From contig CM076266.1 in assembly GCA_038380795.1 (NCBI GenBank), positions 37,027,425 through 37,091,424 of the forward strand: 64,000 nt of DNA, written 5' to 3'. The stretch comes from Pyrocephalus nanus. Taxonomy: Eukaryota > Chordata > Aves > Passeriformes > Tyrannidae. The translations under genes and the position numbers were made by a program. The notes beneath the pieces are model-generated. The model was not told the origin of the DNA, searched no databases, and saw only the letters and a list, made by a program, of their open reading frames with translations. Shown here piece by piece: positions 1-14,097 of this stretch (positions are counted from its first letter, which is position 1; each line of letters opens with the position of its first letter).

Positions 1-3000
1 AGAGCAATAATATTTCATTTAGATCTGCCTACTAACTGCTGATTGCTTAGTCAGATTAGGTGGAACTCTTTTAAAAGAGAGAGAAGCAAAGCATTTTATT
101 ATCATTAAATATCCTCCCTATGGCAGTATTTGGAACTCAAAATCAGGTTTGGTGTTACATCCAACTGCTAACCAGTACAGTTTAAAAATAAAACACAGCA
201 GTTGCTGACCTAAAAGTGCTTGTGATTATAGTGTGTGGCAAGCATCCAACAGATAAAAGGAAAAGAAATGAAAAAGGAATAGGACAACAGGACTGCTATC
301 CATGTCAGAGTCATACGTATCAGTCACAGCATCCTTTCCTAACTATTAAGAGAATAGTTTCATCTCAATGCAGTGAAAAGATTACTAGAAAACATAAGAA
401 GATGGTGTTAAAAAATAAAGTAAGAAGCACAGGGCATCACATAAATACACTAGGGATAACTTAGGATAAGCTGATTTATTATTATATGAGGGAGGCTTCC
501 TTACAAATGTTAAGAAACATGGTGGAGATTTAGTTTCTTCTGAGAGCATCAGAAAAAACAACCTCAATACATCTATGTTACATTTTTATTGAAGTGACAC
601 ATCACATAAATAATAAAATTATTCTGGATCAAGGTTTTATAATAATTTATTTCTACTGAAGAGTGAATTATTCCAAAACAAACTACAGCTCACCCTGGGC
701 ATATCCTTTCCTGCTTAAGGTGCATCAGAGAACAGCAGCTGACTTCACTGTATTTTTAAAGATATGCCTATAGCCTATTGTTCAACAGTTTGATTCCAGT
801 GCATCATTTTATCTGATGCCAGTCAATTTACTTACACTGCTGCTGTGCAAAGTCTGGTCTAGAGTCCCCAAAGAGTAAACAGATAAATGCTTCTTTTCTG
901 ATCCTAATTTATTGTCTAGAAGAACAACATCTCCTCCCAGCTTCTCACTCATTAGGGTCCAAAACTCATTCCCTGATGGAATGAGGAGGCCAGATTTGAG
1001 AGCAGTCATGTATAACTGATGAGGTCCAGGAGGCACCCAATTGGTGCCATTAGACAGTGAAATTCAGGAGAACGCCAAGTTCTGCTGCAGGCAATTTAGG
1101 ATGACATAACCCTTGGAAAAAAGGAGATGTGAAATGTGAGCTTCCATCTAACAACCCAAAAGTACTAGAAGAATATTAACATGAGGTGGTGCTTCATGAT
1201 CATTAGTTGCAAATCACACTTCCCCAAGAAATGCTTTGCAGGCACTTTTAATACAGCAGGAGAGCCTTGTACAAATGTTTATCTCAAATGTGTTTTTATA
1301 ACTCACTTCAGTGTTTTTATAACAATGAAAGAAACAACTGACTAGGTGCCAAAATGGTTTGATGCCATCTCTGAAGAAAGACTTTGCAGCTCTTATGATT
1401 GCTCTTAAAACAGATTCAACTTTAAGTTGCAATGTCCTTCACAGTACAGGTGCCTTTTGTATCAGTTCCAGTCAGGATTTCAGAGCTGTGCCCTGTGTGC
1501 TCCTGCTGGTGTACAAAAGCATTAACCTAGCAGGCATATTATTTTTTGCATATCCCAGGTTGGTGCATTACATTCCTGCACTACTTATTCTGCATCTAAA
1601 TTATTATCTTAATTGTCTTCTAAACAATAGGTGACAAATACTTGCATGTTTTAATTGAAAAGTACCACAAAATATGTATCAACTTTAAATTTATCAAGAA
1701 GTGAATTTAATTAGGATTAAAGTAGCCTAATTGGTACTAAAGAACCATCTCCTAGAAGACAAAAAATTAAGGCAGCCTACGACTGAGACCCACATGATGT
1801 TTCAACTCAATAAAATTTTTTTTATCAGAGACTGCGAAACTTTGATTTATAAAACCTACAACTTGTCCATTGATTTCAGTAGGGTGAGAGTGATTTATTT
1901 TTGCCAAAGAGCTGTCGAGAGTTATATACAAGAATTGTGAGCTCAGAAATCCCAGTGGTTATAACTGCAGATGGTTCTCGGGCTCTTCTCAGTAAGTTCA
2001 GTACCAATGACTGCAATGTATCCTACTGCATGCTGTAGTATCAGGAACTTGTATTTATCAATTATAATAATTTTATTCATGCACTATATACTAGCTAGAG
2101 CCTGCCATTCTCTTATTTATCCCTTACAGTCCAGAATTCTTGCCACTGAAAGGGCACTTGACTTAGCACCTATGTCCAGATCTACAGAAGTACTCTCCTA
2201 TGACAGAATTTGCATGAAGCACTAAAGTAGTGAAGATCAAAATGGTATATGGAACTACAGAAGTAAATTTATCAAACTATCCACTGGATGAATACAGATT
2301 CTGCTGACTACTGGAAGAACTATCTAGCCTGATGAAAAAGAAACAACTCTATTGAAAACCTCTTTGAAAGCTAAGCTAAAAATGTACCAAAATCCCAAAA
2401 CAGAAGCAGTATCAAACATTTTTGATTCAAATACATTTTAAGTCCAACTCCTTCATCCTTAAATATTTTGAAGATAACCTGATTTTAGAACTGAAAGCTG
2501 AATCGTTACCTATAACCAAAGTAAAACACAGCAGTCCTGACCAAACACCAGCACTATACAATCAGATTTAAAAATGGATGAATTCCAGTGAATACATTCT
2601 AATACATTTTAATAGAGATGAAAAAGTTTATCAAGGTCCAAATTTTTATTTCTGAATATCTCTTGATCCTTATGGCTTCAGTAGATTTTTCATAATTTTT
2701 CATATTTCCCTCTCTGCACTGACTTCCAAAATAAATTTTGTGGGTTTACCAATTTTTTATTTTGAGTTTCACGGGTCTAGCTGGACAAAGGACAAACCAG
2801 TGACACAGCTCAGGGACATAACAGGAGGGAACACCCTGATATCTAGAAATGATAAAGAATGGATTAGAAATTAAAAGATAGCACCTAATCTTCAGACATT
2901 GAGTTTAATTGCCAACTCTTCCAAATGCTCTGTGTTATGCTCCATTCCTATTAAAGAGAGAATAATTACCTCTCTGAGCTTGCCTGGGGATGGAGCCACC

Positions 3001-3524
3001 TTATCCCAAGCCTTGTGCAGTGGCAGAATTCCTGTTCAAATATGGTCTTTTGACATCATCGTAAAATGAGCCACAAATACATCTGCTGCCTCAAATAACA
3101 GGGCACATTTCAAAAACAAGCAGCTCCCTACAGAGGTAGAGTAGAAAGAGAGGAAGACTGAAGTAAACAATCCAATCTTCAATGCAAAGTTCAGTGGATT
3201 GAATATTTCTAATATGACAAAAATAGCCAAGTTGTGCTGCAGTGCTCCAACTAGGGTACAGAAATCCATGGCAGCTGTTGAGAGCATCACTGAAGAGGGG
3301 TACAGGGAAGGAAACTGCTGTTGCATCGTGAGTCAAAATGTGTCACATTTCCAAACAGAGATCTCCACAGCAGACAGCAAAAGCTGAATTCCCTCCCTCC
3401 GCTCTGGTTTTAGCTGGAACCCCACCCCACCATGGCAGAGGAAATAAGAAGTTGTAGGGTGTGGATGTGGAGGGAAATCAAGAATGAGCTTGAGCTGAGA
3501 GAGAGATGATTTTCTTCCTTAGTA
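1..3524. other. Intronic sequence, no gene seen
   Basis: AT-rich sequence with only short open frames (96 codons at most), none resembling a known protein. No repeats were recognised. Confidence 0.7.
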
Positions 3525-3795
3525 GCTTGTACAGTGCTGTGTTTTGGACTTCGGATGAGAATAATGCTGATAACACACTGATGTTTTAGTTGTTGCTACA
3601 TAGTGCTTACTCCATGTCAAGGACCTTTCTGTGTCTCATGCTCTGTGAGTGAGGAGATGCACAAGTCAGGAGGGGACAGAGCCAGAACAGCTGACACAAA
3701 CTGGCCAAAGGGATATTCCATGCCATAGAATACCATGCTCAGTATATAAACTGGAGAGAACTGACCAGGAGCTGCCAATGACTGGCATCACATCC
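3525..3795 (+). mobile_element. Avian endogenous retrovirus LTR fragment
   Basis: The stretch resembles a U3 region common in bird genomes. It contains a 'gagaataatgctgataaca' block near 3556, an 'aaagggatattccatgcca' block near 3706, and a TATATAAA box at 3743-3750 in plus orientation. Similarity fades after about 3795, so R and U5 are lost or diverged. No internal retroviral genes are visible. Both edges are approximate, and the family assignment is by memory of bird LTR patterns only. Confidence 0.65.
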
Positions 3796-6700
3796 CAAAA
3801 AGTAAGGCTCTACACCTGCCCAAAGTACAGCAGGAGGATGAGCAGGAGAGAAGGAAAGTGGTTAAGAAAACCACCTGCCTTGGTTCCCTGCCCTCACTGT
3901 GGCCCTGCGAGAGGAGCTGCTTGGCTGTGTGGGCTGGCAATGCACCAGCACCACACGATGCAGAAGAATCTGCTGGATCATGCCTGCATCTACCAGCTAC
4001 CCTCTAACCAAGTGCTTTAATGTGGTTTCTGCTCTCACACTACTTGTTCTGGACAAAAAGAGCAGGTCAGGTCAGACAAACTTGCTGCTGAATGTTCATC
4101 TTGGCAGTTCTTTATTTCTTTATTTATCTTTAGAAGTGCAATCAGGGCTTGGTGGGCACCACTGCCTCTTGGCTTCATCCCAAAAGTGCTTCTACATGGT
4201 AGACTAGTCTCATTTCACCACCTCCTTCTGGGGGCCTTCAGTTCTGACCACTGAGGTGAATATTTTCAGCCAGCAGCTTCACTACATCAAACTGTGTATC
4301 ACTGTGAGCATTCTTTTCATTAGCCAAACATTTCTCTACACTCTTTTAAGCCAAAACCACCACTTCTACTTAATAGAACAGCAATTAACTTGAAATACTT
4401 GGCTTTTTACTGCAATGCATCACTCTTTCACAGTCTGATATGCTAATAAAAATTGTATGCTAACATAATGTATAAAATATCATCTCTCATTTTAAACTAA
4501 ACCAAAATTTATTGGCTCCAACAGTGCAATAATGATGTACCCAATGAATATTAATGCAGTGACTTAGGTAGCAGAGTCTTACACCATAAAGAAACTAAAT
4601 CAGAGTGGAGCAGGTCATACAATGCACTGAAGAAAATCTCAGTTTTTCTGTTTCCATTGAATTTCAATTCTACTCAAACCCTAATGCAGCTCCAGACTGA
4701 AAAGTAAACTTTAAATGCTAAGGTATTTTTTGCTACCTGGCAGCTCTCATACCCCATAAAATGTTCCATTAACCCCCCAGTAAACAAATTAATTGGCAAT
4801 CTTGCAAACAACAATCCCAAGTTCTTTTATTTCTTCTAAGGCATCATTAGCAATTATAGGATGCTGGCAGGACAAATTATGCTCTCAGTTATATCTCTAC
4901 AACCCACCTCTCTCCTTCTTGTGCTCTTAATCCTTACTCACTTCCACTGAAAATGCAAATCTTTACAATTATGACTGTAGGGATAATGGTACAACATTAC
5001 TGCAGTAAAAATGCCCATTTACCTCAATGGTGCTTAAACTCCAAGCCTTGCACTGGCATGGATAAACATAAATTAACTTCAATGTTTAAATGCTTAAGCT
5101 ACTATTGAGTAACCACTATCCAAAACCAACCCAGCAAACAGCACTGCTAAGCTCCATAGGGAGCTACACCCATCCATTTCATCTGAAAAAGGAAGCTGAT
5201 GCAATGCAAGATGACATGAGAAAGTGATGATTGATTTAGTTCCTCATGAATAACAAAGTACTACCTAACTCCATGAAGAAGCAGAGAAGTGCAGAAAGTA
5301 ACAGAAGTACTGAGACAAAAGTTACTACCAAACAAAGAAATAAAAAAGAAAACCTAAAGTATGATGGGACGGACAGAATTGTCCAGGAAAAAAAAAAATC
5401 TCAAATGGTTGTATAGTTCAGGTGTCTTTTTTTCAAGTCATGCACTTTTTTTTTTTTTTCCCTCTTCAAACTGGACAAGGACATACTTACCTTACCCACT
5501 TCTAAAAGTTATTGTTACATACCCAATTCCAACTCTATTCATTATTCATTTATGGATTTAGAATTTCATCTTGCAAACAAGCTGTTATTGAAAATCTTTG
5601 GAAAGGCGTCTCTTGTGACCTTTGAGTTGTCTTCTTAAAAGAAACATAATTTTGAAACACAATTATGCAGCAGACCTTGCACAGTGATGTCTCATTGAGT
5701 AAACTTAATTAAGGTCAAAGTCAACTGCTATTTTGTTACTGTCTGGTGCCAGAAACTAACCCAGGAATAAGCCATTTCAGCTTGAATAAGAAATAAAATC
5801 AGTGAAATAGTGGGTAATTGTGCTGCCATTAATATGTTACAAAACAAATACATGCACCAAAAGTTTGACATGAAAAGCTTTCACAACATTATTTATTTAT
5901 CCATCGTATTGACAAATTCTAGTTACTAATAAAATGTACTAGAAAACACATTCCCTTGAACTAATTACGCACAAGAGAAAGTTAAAAGTATCAAGACATA
6001 AAGGTCATGAGAACAAACAACTGTCAATACCAAGGGAAGACAAAATGCTCATCTCACCCAACATTTCCAAAGAATCTGAGAGCACGACAACCAAGCTGAA
6101 GGAGCTTCCTGCCCACATGACAGCATCACAGCTACATCTTACCCACTCACTCTGAAGTGCTTTGGACATAAACAATCCCATGGCATGCAGCAGTACCCAT
6201 ACAGAAAATCCACGGGAAAAGCTTTATGTATGCATTACCTTATCTTAACTTTAAAATACAGATTGTAACCAGTACCATTATTTGGTCTCTGAAGTAAAAA
6301 ATAGGCAAACTGTAGACAGGTTCACTTCCTGTATTTCAATTTTATGACACTTTAACTGCACTGCATACAAAAACAGTAACGCTGTAGTGTAATTGTAAAA
6401 GTATTATGTTGAGCCAGGGCCATTCCTCTGAACAACATGGCCATTTACACCAGTATCCTAATATAATACATATTTATAATAGAGTGCCTGCTGAGATAAA
6501 TTAGGCATACTGCAAATAGCCATCAGGGATATGGAAAGTAATAGTTTCTCATGACCTATTACATGTGTACAAAAGCAAGTGACTGAAATGATGTAAATAT
6601 TAAGATGGTATCTTTAGAGGCACTCCTCTGCCCTGGAGGGAGAGCAGCGGGAACACCGTCTGTGCACTTACAGCTTCCCTGTGCTTTAATGAACACCCAA

Positions 6701-6819
6701 GCTGCAGACACACATCCTCTCCAAGAAGCATTTCTGCTGGTTTAAAAGGACACAGAGAAGGAGTATAAACACATTGCTCAGTCACTAGGGGTTAACATCA
6801 GGAAGGTCAAAGGCCAGCT
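3796..6819. other. Intronic sequence, no gene seen
   Basis: The first 400 bp after the LTR fragment are moderately GC-rich and carry overlapping 102- and 123-codon open frames without recognisable similarity. The rest is AT-rich with a T-run near 5448. Confidence 0.65.
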
Positions 6820-8320
6820 ACAGTTGCCTTAGCCTGCTAGGCAAAGGGAAACGAGAAGGGCTTCCACAAGCAACGCCAGAGGCAAAAGGAAGTTCAGGGA
6901 AAATGGAGGCCCAGAGATCAATGGAACAGAGAAGTAATATGGAAAAGCTTGCTTCCAGACCACTGCTTGGACCCCTACAAAAAGGAAAGTCTGGGCAGTT
7001 GACAGCGGGAAAGTAACTGTTAGGGACTCATTAGCAAAATTCAATGTATTTATTCAAACATCTGGAACTGGATAGCATTCATTCAAGGGTGCAAAAGACT
7101 TGGCTGATGTGATTGTGTGGCCACTATGTCTGAGAAAATGCACACGATCAGGGTAAGTCCCCAGAGCTGGAAAAATGCTGATATTCCTATTTTAAGAAAG
7201 GCAAGAAGGACCAAGAGAACAAGAGGCTGGTCAGCCTCACCTCAGTCCCTGGACAGAGCAGGGAACATATTCCTTGTAGTCTATTTCCCAACACGTGAAG
7301 GACAAGAAGGCAGTCAAAAACACTCAACACAGGCAGACCATGCTGCATCAAACTGACTGCTTTTCATAACAGAAATGACCTGCTCTGCAGATGAGGAGAG
7401 AGAGGTGGATGTGATATATCTTTACTTATTAAGATTTTTGACACTGTGACTCCCCCATACTCGTGGGAGTTGAGTAAATGAGGGCTAGAAGAACAGACTC
7501 TTAGGTCTGCTGGAAATTGTTTGGTTGGACTGATAGTCCTGAAGAGACTTTACAACTGCTCTGCAGCTGTTAATCAGCAGAGTACCCCAATATCAATAGG
7601 AGGCTGATTTTGTTCAGTATCTTCATCAACTACTTGACTGATGAAACAGATCCCTCAGCTACTTTGTGGACAGTAGTAAATAAATTACTTTTTAGCTTAA
7701 TCTCTCCCTGAGAAATTCAGTTGAGAATCCAGTGAGATCTCAGTGTTCCTTAACCTGAGGACTGGGACAACAGCAACATCTTCAACTACAAGTGCAAAGT
7801 TCCGCCTCTGAGCAGACTAACTCCATACATCCCTGAAGGCTGAGAAGTGGCTGCTTGCATAGCAGCCTTGCTAAAATGACCTGGAGGTCATGGTGGACTC
7901 CAAATAGAATATGAACCAACAGTGTGCTTTCTTCACAAACAATACAAACACCATACAAAAGGCATATTACCTACAATGAGAGGTTAAGGGACTGGGCTTT
8001 ATTAGTGTGGCAAAGGGGAGGTCAAGAGGCAATCTAATAGCAGCTCACAATGGTTTAAAGAGCATCTGAAGTGCTGACAAACTCACCTCAGTAGTAGCAG
8101 ACAATGCAGCAAGTGGCAAACATCACAAACCACAGCTTAGATACTTCAGATTTGACAATATGTGATTAACATATTTTTTGTCCAGTAAGATGGTGCAACA
8201 TCTACCCTTGAAGGTTTTCAAGACTAGGCTGAACAAAGCCCAGGTTCACCAAACTTACTGCTGGGAAATTGTTTTGATTCAAGACCTCCAAAGGCCCCTT
8301 CCAAGAAACTTTTCTCTGAT
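6820..8320 (+). mobile_element. CR1 LINE, old and degraded copy
   Basis: Diverged but ordered CR1 landmarks run through this stretch. They are the 'gaagggcttccacaa' block near 6856, 'gatagcattcattcaaggg' near 7071, 'ggctggtcagcctcacctca' near 7224, and a terminal 'gacctccaaaggccccttcc' near 8283. Reading frames are broken by many stops and small indels, so it is non-functional. At about 1.5 kb it is the longest CR1 copy here and looks the oldest. Confidence 0.8.
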
Positions 8321-8370
8321 ATAATGAAAAGATTACTGCCTAGCTCCCTTGCACAGCCCTCCTGTCAGAC

Positions 8371-8428
8371 CATGGAATCATAGAATCATTAAGGTTATTA
8401 AAGACCTCCAAGATCATCAAGTCCAACT
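8371..8428 (-). mobile_element. CR1 3'-end fragment
   Basis: About 58 bp match the CR1 3' terminus read on the minus strand: 'gaatcatagaatcattaagg' at the left edge, then 'gacctccaagatcatcaagt'. The copy is severely 5'-truncated, as is common for CR1. It lies about 50 bp from the 3' end of the plus-strand copy at 6820-8320, so the two are tail to tail. Confidence 0.75.
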
Positions 8429-11400
8429 TGAGATGTCTCAGCTCACAAAAATGCAGCAGTAGGGTTAAACAAAAGCAGCAGGGTTAAACAAAATCGTGTT
8501 TTCCAGGTTGCATAAATAAACCAAGCTTGTTTTGCATGGAACAAGGTCAGGAAACATCTTAAATGAGCATATCTGTGGGAAGATCTGAGAAAATAGTTAC
8601 TTCCAGCACTCCAGCCACCATAAGCAATTGAAGACGAGCTAGAAAAAAAGCTGTAACATGATTCAGAGTTGAAATTGCTGCTATGTAAGTAGCTGTGCAC
8701 TTCTTAGCTTCTGCCAAGACTGCTGCAAGAACTTCATGTTGTGTTCTCTTTTTTCCTGATTTCCAACCAAAGGGGCAGGTCCAGCTCAGTGACAAAGATT
8801 ACGTTTATCAAACAGTGAAAATCATCATATCTGGAGTTTAAAATTTATTATGCTACAAACAAGCAGAAATGCCAGCCATGCTGACACTGTCTCAACATCT
8901 CAGTCAAAGATCTCCAATAAAAACAGTTTAAAAGATGACTAACAAGATCCAATTAACAGATTAGTCAAGATCCAATGCACGTAGGTATAGAGTGCTAAGC
9001 TAGTAAAATGCTGTCATGATAGTGGATGAAGAGGTAAGAACAGCTGAAACTTTAGCTAATAGCTTCTGATAGCGTTGCACTGGCAGGGATAATCCAGTGG
9101 CTGAAACCATGTCAAAGATCATAAAGAATAAATGAGGGACAACACAGAGATGCTGTCCTTGGTATATTCTTTCCAAACAAGATAAAAACAACATTACCTT
9201 TTACCTGAATCTGCCAATTAAATGATGGGTCTGACTGGTGTGTCATTTATAATTATTTAAAACAGATTAATCTGATCTACTACCACACTTAAGACATACC
9301 TGTGCATTGAGACATCTGGATGCAAACCCACTAATTACTGGTAAGCTGCTGAGACAAACTGGTTTGGTTCCCCCTGTCAGGCCACAGATTGTCCAAAGAC
9401 TATATCTGGACAGAGTGAGCATAACAAAATATTTCTAGGGATTTTTCCCAACTTAGCCATCTAGAAGTTGTGCATCTAGGTCTCACCTAGTTATTTAAGC
9501 TACTTTAACTATCAGTCTAGAGGGAAGCTTACAGGTGTGTTTGAGTCCTGTGAAAGATGGGTGGAATAAACCACCTCTTCATTTTCTTTTCCTCCCACCA
9601 AGTCAGCTACATCTCTCCACTTCTACCATAAAGAAGAAGTCATTCCAGAACACTGTGACAAGTGGTCCGTCATGGGGAGGTTTTGAGAGGATTTTAATCT
9701 CTACCTCTACAGCAGATTCTGCTGCTTATGTGACTGTGTGCTGGAAGAGAAGATAAAAGATAAATACTAGACAAAAATATTGTTTAACTAAATTTTTCAG
9801 ACTTTCGGAAGGGCAATTATTCTGAAGTCAAGAATTTCTCATCCAAGCTTATGAAGAGATCCTGAACATGTCCATGCATAAATGATATGCACAACACATA
9901 CATGCACATGCACGACCTTATATAGCTCAGAGCAAGGCTGCACTTTCAATTGTCTAAAACTGAAATGCTGTTGCCCATGTGAATTAAGAGAACACTGAGA
10001 GAGAAAACATCTCATGGGATCAGTCCCTAGATGAATACATATACACCTTACTTATTTCAGAGGAGTGCAAAGTTTGGCCCTCGAGAGTTTTAATTTATGT
10101 GAAATCACCACAGGAAAATAATTTCCAATTTACAATATAAAATTTTGCCTCATATTTTGCTGCTGCTATGTAGTTCCTATTAACATTAGGACCTCTACAA
10201 AACATGCTCCAAAACTGAACATACCTAATGGAAAGAAGACCCCCCCCAAATGCTTCCTGCAGCTCAGACCCAGTATCTGTATTTTATAAATTAGATATTG
10301 GCTGTTGTGTGGCTCTGCTTAAAAATTATCTGTATCTGTATTTATTTCACCTAAGAATTCTTTCCACCATTTTTAAAACAAAGGTAGGAAATGGGAACAG
10401 AACTGTAAATAACTGAAATTATTTCTTCTGACAGAGAGACAGGAAATCACTGTTTTAGTTTCTAAATCCTGAGTTTAAGGAGTTCCCCTCAAGAGGAACA
10501 TTCACTTATTTTTTAGTGGGCACACGCTTCAACAAAGAAAATGGAAAATGGAGACAATAAATGACAATTAGCAACAATAAGTTTGGTATCTGAATATGTT
10601 TTTCCTCAAATGAACTGAACAGTGACAATAATGAAGTTTTACTTTTTCCTCTCATGTGGTATTCATTTACTGAAGATGCTCTCCACTTCATTCCCAGGTC
10701 TGTAGAAGGTCAGGGTACCTTCACAATGATGGCTCTAGCAAACAGGAACTGTCACACAACCCATTAGAACCCATAAAATCATTATCAAATGTTGGCCTTG
10801 CCCCAGACTGGATACCTGGGGCTGGATTTGTGCCACAGTTTTCATTTTACTTTCCAAGTGGAATGCTTCAGTGAAATAAAACTCACCCGCCTGTAGCTTA
10901 TTCCACTCTGCCAGGGAGGAAAATAAAAGGAAATGCGTAGCTCTCCTAAAAAGCCATTCAGCACTCAAAGCCCCCCTAATGATAGGGAAGGAAACAGAAG
11001 ATTATTCTAATTCATGACCCAAACTTAGCTTTAAATGGTTAGGATGGCAAAAATAAGAACAATGAATTACTGCTTCCCTTAGCAGTTAACACAGTACAAC
11101 TTCTGGAGCAAGAAAGAAATACAGAAAATAAAATACTAGAGCCCTGTACCTGATCTGGAATCAAATCCCATATATTATAGACAGCTCTCTTCTTCCAGAC
11201 CCATCTAGTGTTTCCTGCTATGTCCCTTCTATTAAATATAACAGTCTTCTAGTCCTTTTTGTAGAGATCAGTGTGCAAGGGGTAGAGGTCAAGAGGCAGA
11301 GTAGATGTCATTAAAAGACTGACAAAGTACAGAATGTGTAAGACCATGAATTGCTCCTGCAACTGATCATTTTCAAATCTGAGTACACTTAAAACTGAGG

Positions 11401-14097
11401 GCATTTAGCACTTACCAAAACTGAAACTGAATACAAAAATATAGCACTGCTTTCAATTACAGTACTCAGATGCTTCTGGGGAGGGTGCTAATGATCAGGT
11501 ATTTTGTACTTCAAGCTATGTCCCCCTCCCAGCAGGCATCAGCTGTACTCCCTGAATTGACCTTTCCTGGCAGCTACTTTTAAAGTAATGCAAAAGCCAT
11601 ACAGCCAAGCAAAAAATCCCTCATAACAATAACCAAACATTACATTACGTTTTAAAAATCACTCTGCTGCACTGCAGCACTGCACTGCACTGAAGTCTTC
11701 CTCACTCCTAACATTAGTGCAGTAAATTTTATGAATTTACTCCAAGTCCTGAAAGCCTCCCTCAAAAGAAAATAAACTCAGAATAAATAATCACATTTTA
11801 AAAAGTTCTTGCAATTGCTCTAATGGTCATCAGTACTAATTCTGTAACCATCTAACCTTAAAATACCTTTTGAAATGTTTTTGTCTAATGCTTTGGAAAA
11901 ACCCATCTCCCACCCGCTTCTCCTTCTCCAATCCTGAGATACTCCTAGAGCCATAAATTTTTAGAAAACTGGCATCACACACTTTTTTCTGCATCCACAA
12001 GGCCACTGCCATTTATTCAATTTTTAAGAAGTAATTATTGTGAATTGCAAATAAAAAAGTATTTTTACTGTTCCTCTCTTGACTTTTCAGCACTGTTTGC
12101 CTACCAGTATTTTCCTGTGTTTCATGTGTATACTAATTAGTAATGTTGCTTTACAAAGAAAAGCGTTGTGAGATGATAAGTGGTTTAAAGACAAATAGAA
12201 ATTGTTAGTTTGAAATAAGTTTGTGACTAATTCCCACCATGAGCTTAAGCACTGAAGTACTCCAGCACTGAAATAGGTTGGTGTGTAGAACAGGCACATT
12301 AGCCTTAATTGCATATAGGCTTCTTTGGATTAACTGCTATATTACTGTCTTTAGTCAAAGTGATCTGGTCATTTTATTAAATTTCACAGGACACCAGGCC
12401 TGAGACCATATAATGTCCCATATATCACATCCTTTATTTTTCCCTAATGTTTTATGAAAATGCACCTTCTTGAAAAGCATTCAGGGTTGACTGGAAGAAA
12501 TCAAGGGATAGACACCGCACCACCTCCCTTGCTCATTCATCCTTTCTCACGGTTTAATCGAGTAACTAATTTCTACTTTGACTTTATCTGGTTTCTGTTT
12601 ATGACTATGACTCATTTTCCACTAAATTAAAAAAGCCTTTAGCACTCCATATCTCCTCTGTGGAGGAATTTGTACATTGTAATTTAGCTCTCCTTCAAAC
12701 TCCTTTATGACAAAATAAGCCTGATGTGTTTTTTTACATTTATTGTATAAGACTCAGGCCCTGTATCTGGTATCTGTCTTGTTTGCTATTAACTTTTACA
12801 ACTTCCTTTTTGAAGGAGATGAGGAGGACTGACTCAGTACTCTAGCACCAGTGACATTCATACTGTAAGCCATCAGTCTGCTCTTGATACTGCCCTACTT
12901 ACATGTTCTCAGCGTTTATGAGCTCATTATGTCAAAGCCTCTCTCAAGTTTTATTTTCACTATCGATTTTCAAAAAATACCAGTCGCTGCTGGGACACTG
13001 TAGCCCCATTCTGACACAGTCAATCAGAGATCAGCTTTTAAAGCAGAAACTACTTTAGGGTTTTTTTCAGGTTGGTTCAGCTTGTCCAGATGATCATAGT
13101 GTTCCATACAACTGCCTTGTCCTCCTTATTATATACATCCACTAAAAAAATCGGCAGCAATTTTGTGTACTTGAAGACTATTGATCGAAGTGTCATTCCT
13201 CTACAACCCAGACAGTCACAAATCCAATTCAGTTTTTATTTTTCACAAGTACTTTCTGGTAAATGTCATATTACTTTTCAAATCTACTCATATCATCACA
13301 CTATCTTCTGTTTCACATTGAAACTACATCGAAAAAAATCTTCAGAAAATCAGCAAGGAAGCAGAGATAGGGCCAATGTCCTGTTTCATTCCAGCTCTTT
13401 TCATCACTCAGGGTATTTGAAAAGCCACAATAAAAAAGCAGAGCTCATTGACACTCACCAAGTGTCTCAACTGTCACAGAGCATAAAGCAAAACCAGGCA
13501 GAAAGAGAAATGTAACTGTGTTGCACTGAAACAACAGCAAAAACTGCCAGTGCCATAACCTTGATGATAGATTAACTGTGAAGTGTTACTGCAGCTAAAA
13601 GCATGTTGTGTAGGAAGACTGTCTAGATTCATCTTATTCTGTCACTTTGCAAATGAGCATTTTGCAAATCCTTATGGTCACAAAACCACAAGAGTGTACC
13701 ATTCATATTATCCAAAACAGGCATATTAAAAGAACTTCTCTAGTCCATTGTGTAGCACAGGTAACAAGTTACCAAAGTGGCAAAAAAAAAAGCCCATGAA
13801 CAAATATATGACTGATAGAAAGGATAATCCTTCACTTTTCTCCTAAGTTGGTGAGAGTTAATTAGGAATTAGTCAAGGGCTTCTCCACATCTTAAGGACT
13901 AGAGATTTTTAAAAGTCACTGAGATCCTACAGTCCAATAAAATTTCAGACTTCTCAAATTTTTCCTTCCCAACTAAATAGCGTCTTAAGTTACAAGTGTC
14001 TTCAGGCTTACATTGTATCAGCGGCATTCTCAAAAATAAAGTTTAAAATTTGTGACTTATCAATGCAAGAAAGGCCACAGCAAGGATTTAAGAGTTT
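8429..14097. other. Intronic sequence, no gene seen
   Basis: AT-rich. A small imperfect tandem duplication ('gggttaaacaaaa' units) lies near 8460-8490 and a CACTG-rich patch near 11670-11695. A 147-codon frame at 13072-13515 has no recognisable domain and shows intron-like composition. Confidence 0.65.

Noticed and set aside
13072..13515. 147-codon plus-strand frame
   Set aside because: Composition like the surrounding intron and no recognised motif. A chance frame of this size is plausible in 64 kb.
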